From Flagellimonas nanhaiensis (GTDB taxonomy: Bacteria > Bacteroidota > Bacteroidia > Flavobacteriales > Flavobacteriaceae), in assembly GCF_003382275.1 (NCBI RefSeq), contig NZ_QTJX01000001.1, forward strand, positions 1,178,001 to 1,242,000: DNA of 64,000 bases, in the 5' to 3' direction. Made by a program: the position numbers and the translations under genes. Under the pieces are notes generated by a model that did no database searches, was not told the origin of the DNA, and saw only the letters and a list, made by a program, of their open reading frames with translations. How positions within the stretch are numbered: position 1 is the first letter of the stretch; every line of letters begins with the position of its first letter. Below are positions 62,800 to 64,000 of this stretch, piece by piece.

Positions 62800-64000
62800 T
62801 TAAACGGCTTCTTTGGGGTAACACCAATAGAATTTGGTGACTGTTGCAGAGAGCGCTTTAAGGCTCAACTGATCGGATTCTTTAAGGACATCCGTAACCT
62901 TTCCATTCTTTTTGAGAATGCTGATGGGCTGTTTATTTTCATCGTAGGCCTTATTTTGCACTTTGCCATGAAACACGAAATAAGAAGCCTGGTCAGTGTC
63001 TAGGTTATAATTGCTCTCGACTTGCGCCATTTTTTCCTCAATCTTATTGGCGTCTATGGGTTTCTTCTTGAACTTTATATTGAGTAGTTTTCTGTCCAAT
63101 AGCATCTGACACATTTTCGACAAGACAAAATCCTCATGAAATTGCCAGGCTTTGATAGCTCCCAAAATGTCGACATCATCCAGTAGAGCAAATTTTTTCA
63201 GAAATGTGGAATCAATGGAAACCTGTTCACTCTGATTAAGGAAAAACAAAATTAGAGCGCTTCCTTCCAACTTTTCTCCTTTGGATAAAAGTTGTCTGGC
63301 ACGCTGCATAATTCTGATCAGTAATTGTTCGGCCACCAATCCTGTTTTGTGCAGATAGGCCTGCCAATACATAAATCTTCTAGCCATCAAAAACTTTTCA
63401 ACGGCATAGATTCCTTTTTCCTCCACCACAAGATTGCCATCTACAACATTGAGCATGGATATGAGTCTTTCAGAATTTATATTTCCTTCTGTGACCCCGG
63501 CATAAAAACTATCTCTTTTCAGATAATCCAAACGATCCATATCCAACTGACTGGATACCAACTGGTTCATGAAGGGACGTGGATATTCCCCTTTGAATAT
63601 GGAAATAGCGGTTTCCAGTTGTCCGTCGAACTCGCGGTTCAATTCCATCATAAATTCCAAAGAAAGCTTTTCATGGCTCCATCCATTTACCACAAAACCT
63701 TCCAAGGCATGCGAAAAAGGTCCGTGTCCAATATCATGTAAAAGAATGGCGCATAAAAGTCCTGTTTCTTCTTCTTGCGAAATCTCCACATTCTTCCATC
63801 TAAGAATTTGGATGGCCCTGGTCATTAAATGCATACTTCCCAAGGCATGATGGAACCTGGTATGATGCGCACCTGGATACACAAGGAATGACATTCCCAT
63901 TTGTGATATCCTTCGTAATCTCTGAAAATAAGGATGAGCTATCAGGTTAAAAATAAGTTCATTCGGAGTTCCAATAAAACCGTAAATTGGATCGTTAAAG
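62800..64000 (-). CDS. HD-domain phosphohydrolase, dGTPase-like (5' end outside window)
   Basis: The frame stays open through the right end, so the gene starts outside; 399 residues are visible. The Met at 63900 is internal, since the 33 residues upstream (for example [17 protein letters not shown]) match the family N-terminus. HD motifs are [13 protein letters not shown] and [12 protein letters not shown]. It resembles SAMHD1/dGTPase-type hydrolases acting on nucleotides. Placed just upstream of lpxD, as commonly seen in Flavobacteria. Confidence 0.88.
   Translation of the reverse strand, partial: FNDPIYGFIGTPNELIFNLIAHPYFQRLRRISQMGMSFLVYPGAHHTRFHHALGSMHLMTRAIQILRWKNVEISQEEETGLLCAILLHDIGHGPFSHALEGFVVNGWSHEKLSLEFMMELNREFDGQLETAISIFKGEYPRPFMNQLVSSQLDMDRLDYLKRDSFYAGVTEGNINSERLISMLNVVDGNLVVEEKGIYAVEKFLMARRFMYWQAYLHKTGLVAEQLLIRIMQRARQLLSKGEKLEGSALILFFLNQSEQVSIDSTFLKKFALLDDVDILGAIKAWQFHEDFVLSKMCQMLLDRKLLNIKFKKKPIDANKIEEKMAQVESNYNLDTDQASYFVFHGKVQNKAYDENKQPISILKKNGKVTDVLKESDQLSLKALSATVTKFYWCYPKEAV

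Noticed and set aside
1..64000. CRISPR arrays, tRNA or rRNA genes, insertion sequences, prophage genes
   Set aside because: None seen; intergenic spaces are short and no direct-repeat array, cloverleaf or transposase was found by eye.

Overview
The window looks like a chromosomal segment from a marine member of Flavobacteriaceae (Bacteroidetes). The evidence is a fused lpxC-fabZ gene, a 287-residue RpoD-type sigma factor, a stand-alone long-form hisG, several families typical of this group (DUF1080, DUF72, DUF2461, DUF418, a VPS10/sortilin-like protein), few Shine-Dalgarno sequences, and several intergenic TAnnTTTG boxes (the Bacteroidetes -7 promoter element). Base composition is moderate to low in GC throughout. 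No tRNA, rRNA, CRISPR array, insertion sequence or prophage was seen.

Layout. 0.4-10.8 kb: a minus-strand molybdenum-cofactor operon. It begins with a two-subunit molybdenum hydroxylase (2Fe-2S subunit and Tat-exported catalytic subunit), followed by moaD, moaA, mobA, moeB-rhodanese, a TSUP transporter, moeA, xdhC, a mocA-like cytidylyltransferase and an exported amidohydrolase. 10.9-18.9 kb: exported proteins (VWA lipoprotein, two DUF1080 proteins, an M14 peptidase, a cell-wall amidase/3D-domain pair, pirin, a beta-lactamase-fold hydrolase). 19.1-22.9 kb: menB, then a tyrosinase with a plant-PPO-like C-terminal domain, an unknown lipoprotein, and a decayed esterase gene. 22.9-41.9 kb: mixed housekeeping genes (glycosyltransferase, helicase, rpoD, dipeptidase, thioesterase, cysE-cysM, hydrolases, membrane proteins). 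41.9-44.5 kb: an AAA+/VWA pair. 44.6-53.4 kb: the complete histidine operon with three passenger genes. 53.4-64 kb: prohibitin-like protein, VWA membrane protein, fabG, sucD, and the lipid A block (second lpxD, efp, lpxA, lpxC-fabZ, lpxD, HD hydrolase), all on the minus strand.

Main findings. (1) The his operon is preceded by a complete transcription attenuator: a 17-codon leader peptide with three consecutive His codons, a GAAA-loop terminator with a U-tract, and an 8-bp antiterminator pairing that a ribosome at the leader stop codon would block. (2) Two tandem, mutually similar microproteins (33 and 32 residues) lie downstream of rpoD on the opposite strand. (3) Four palindromic intergenic repeats all fall inside the his operon, each just 3' of a gene; in two unrelated genes (hisC and a GIY-YIG nuclease gene) the repeat supplies the last codons and the stop (Thr-Ser-Pro-stop). 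(4) A PHB-depolymerase-like esterase behind the tyrosinase operon is clearly a pseudogene. (5) A 55-residue membrane protein gene and several lower-confidence micro-ORFs fill gaps between larger genes.
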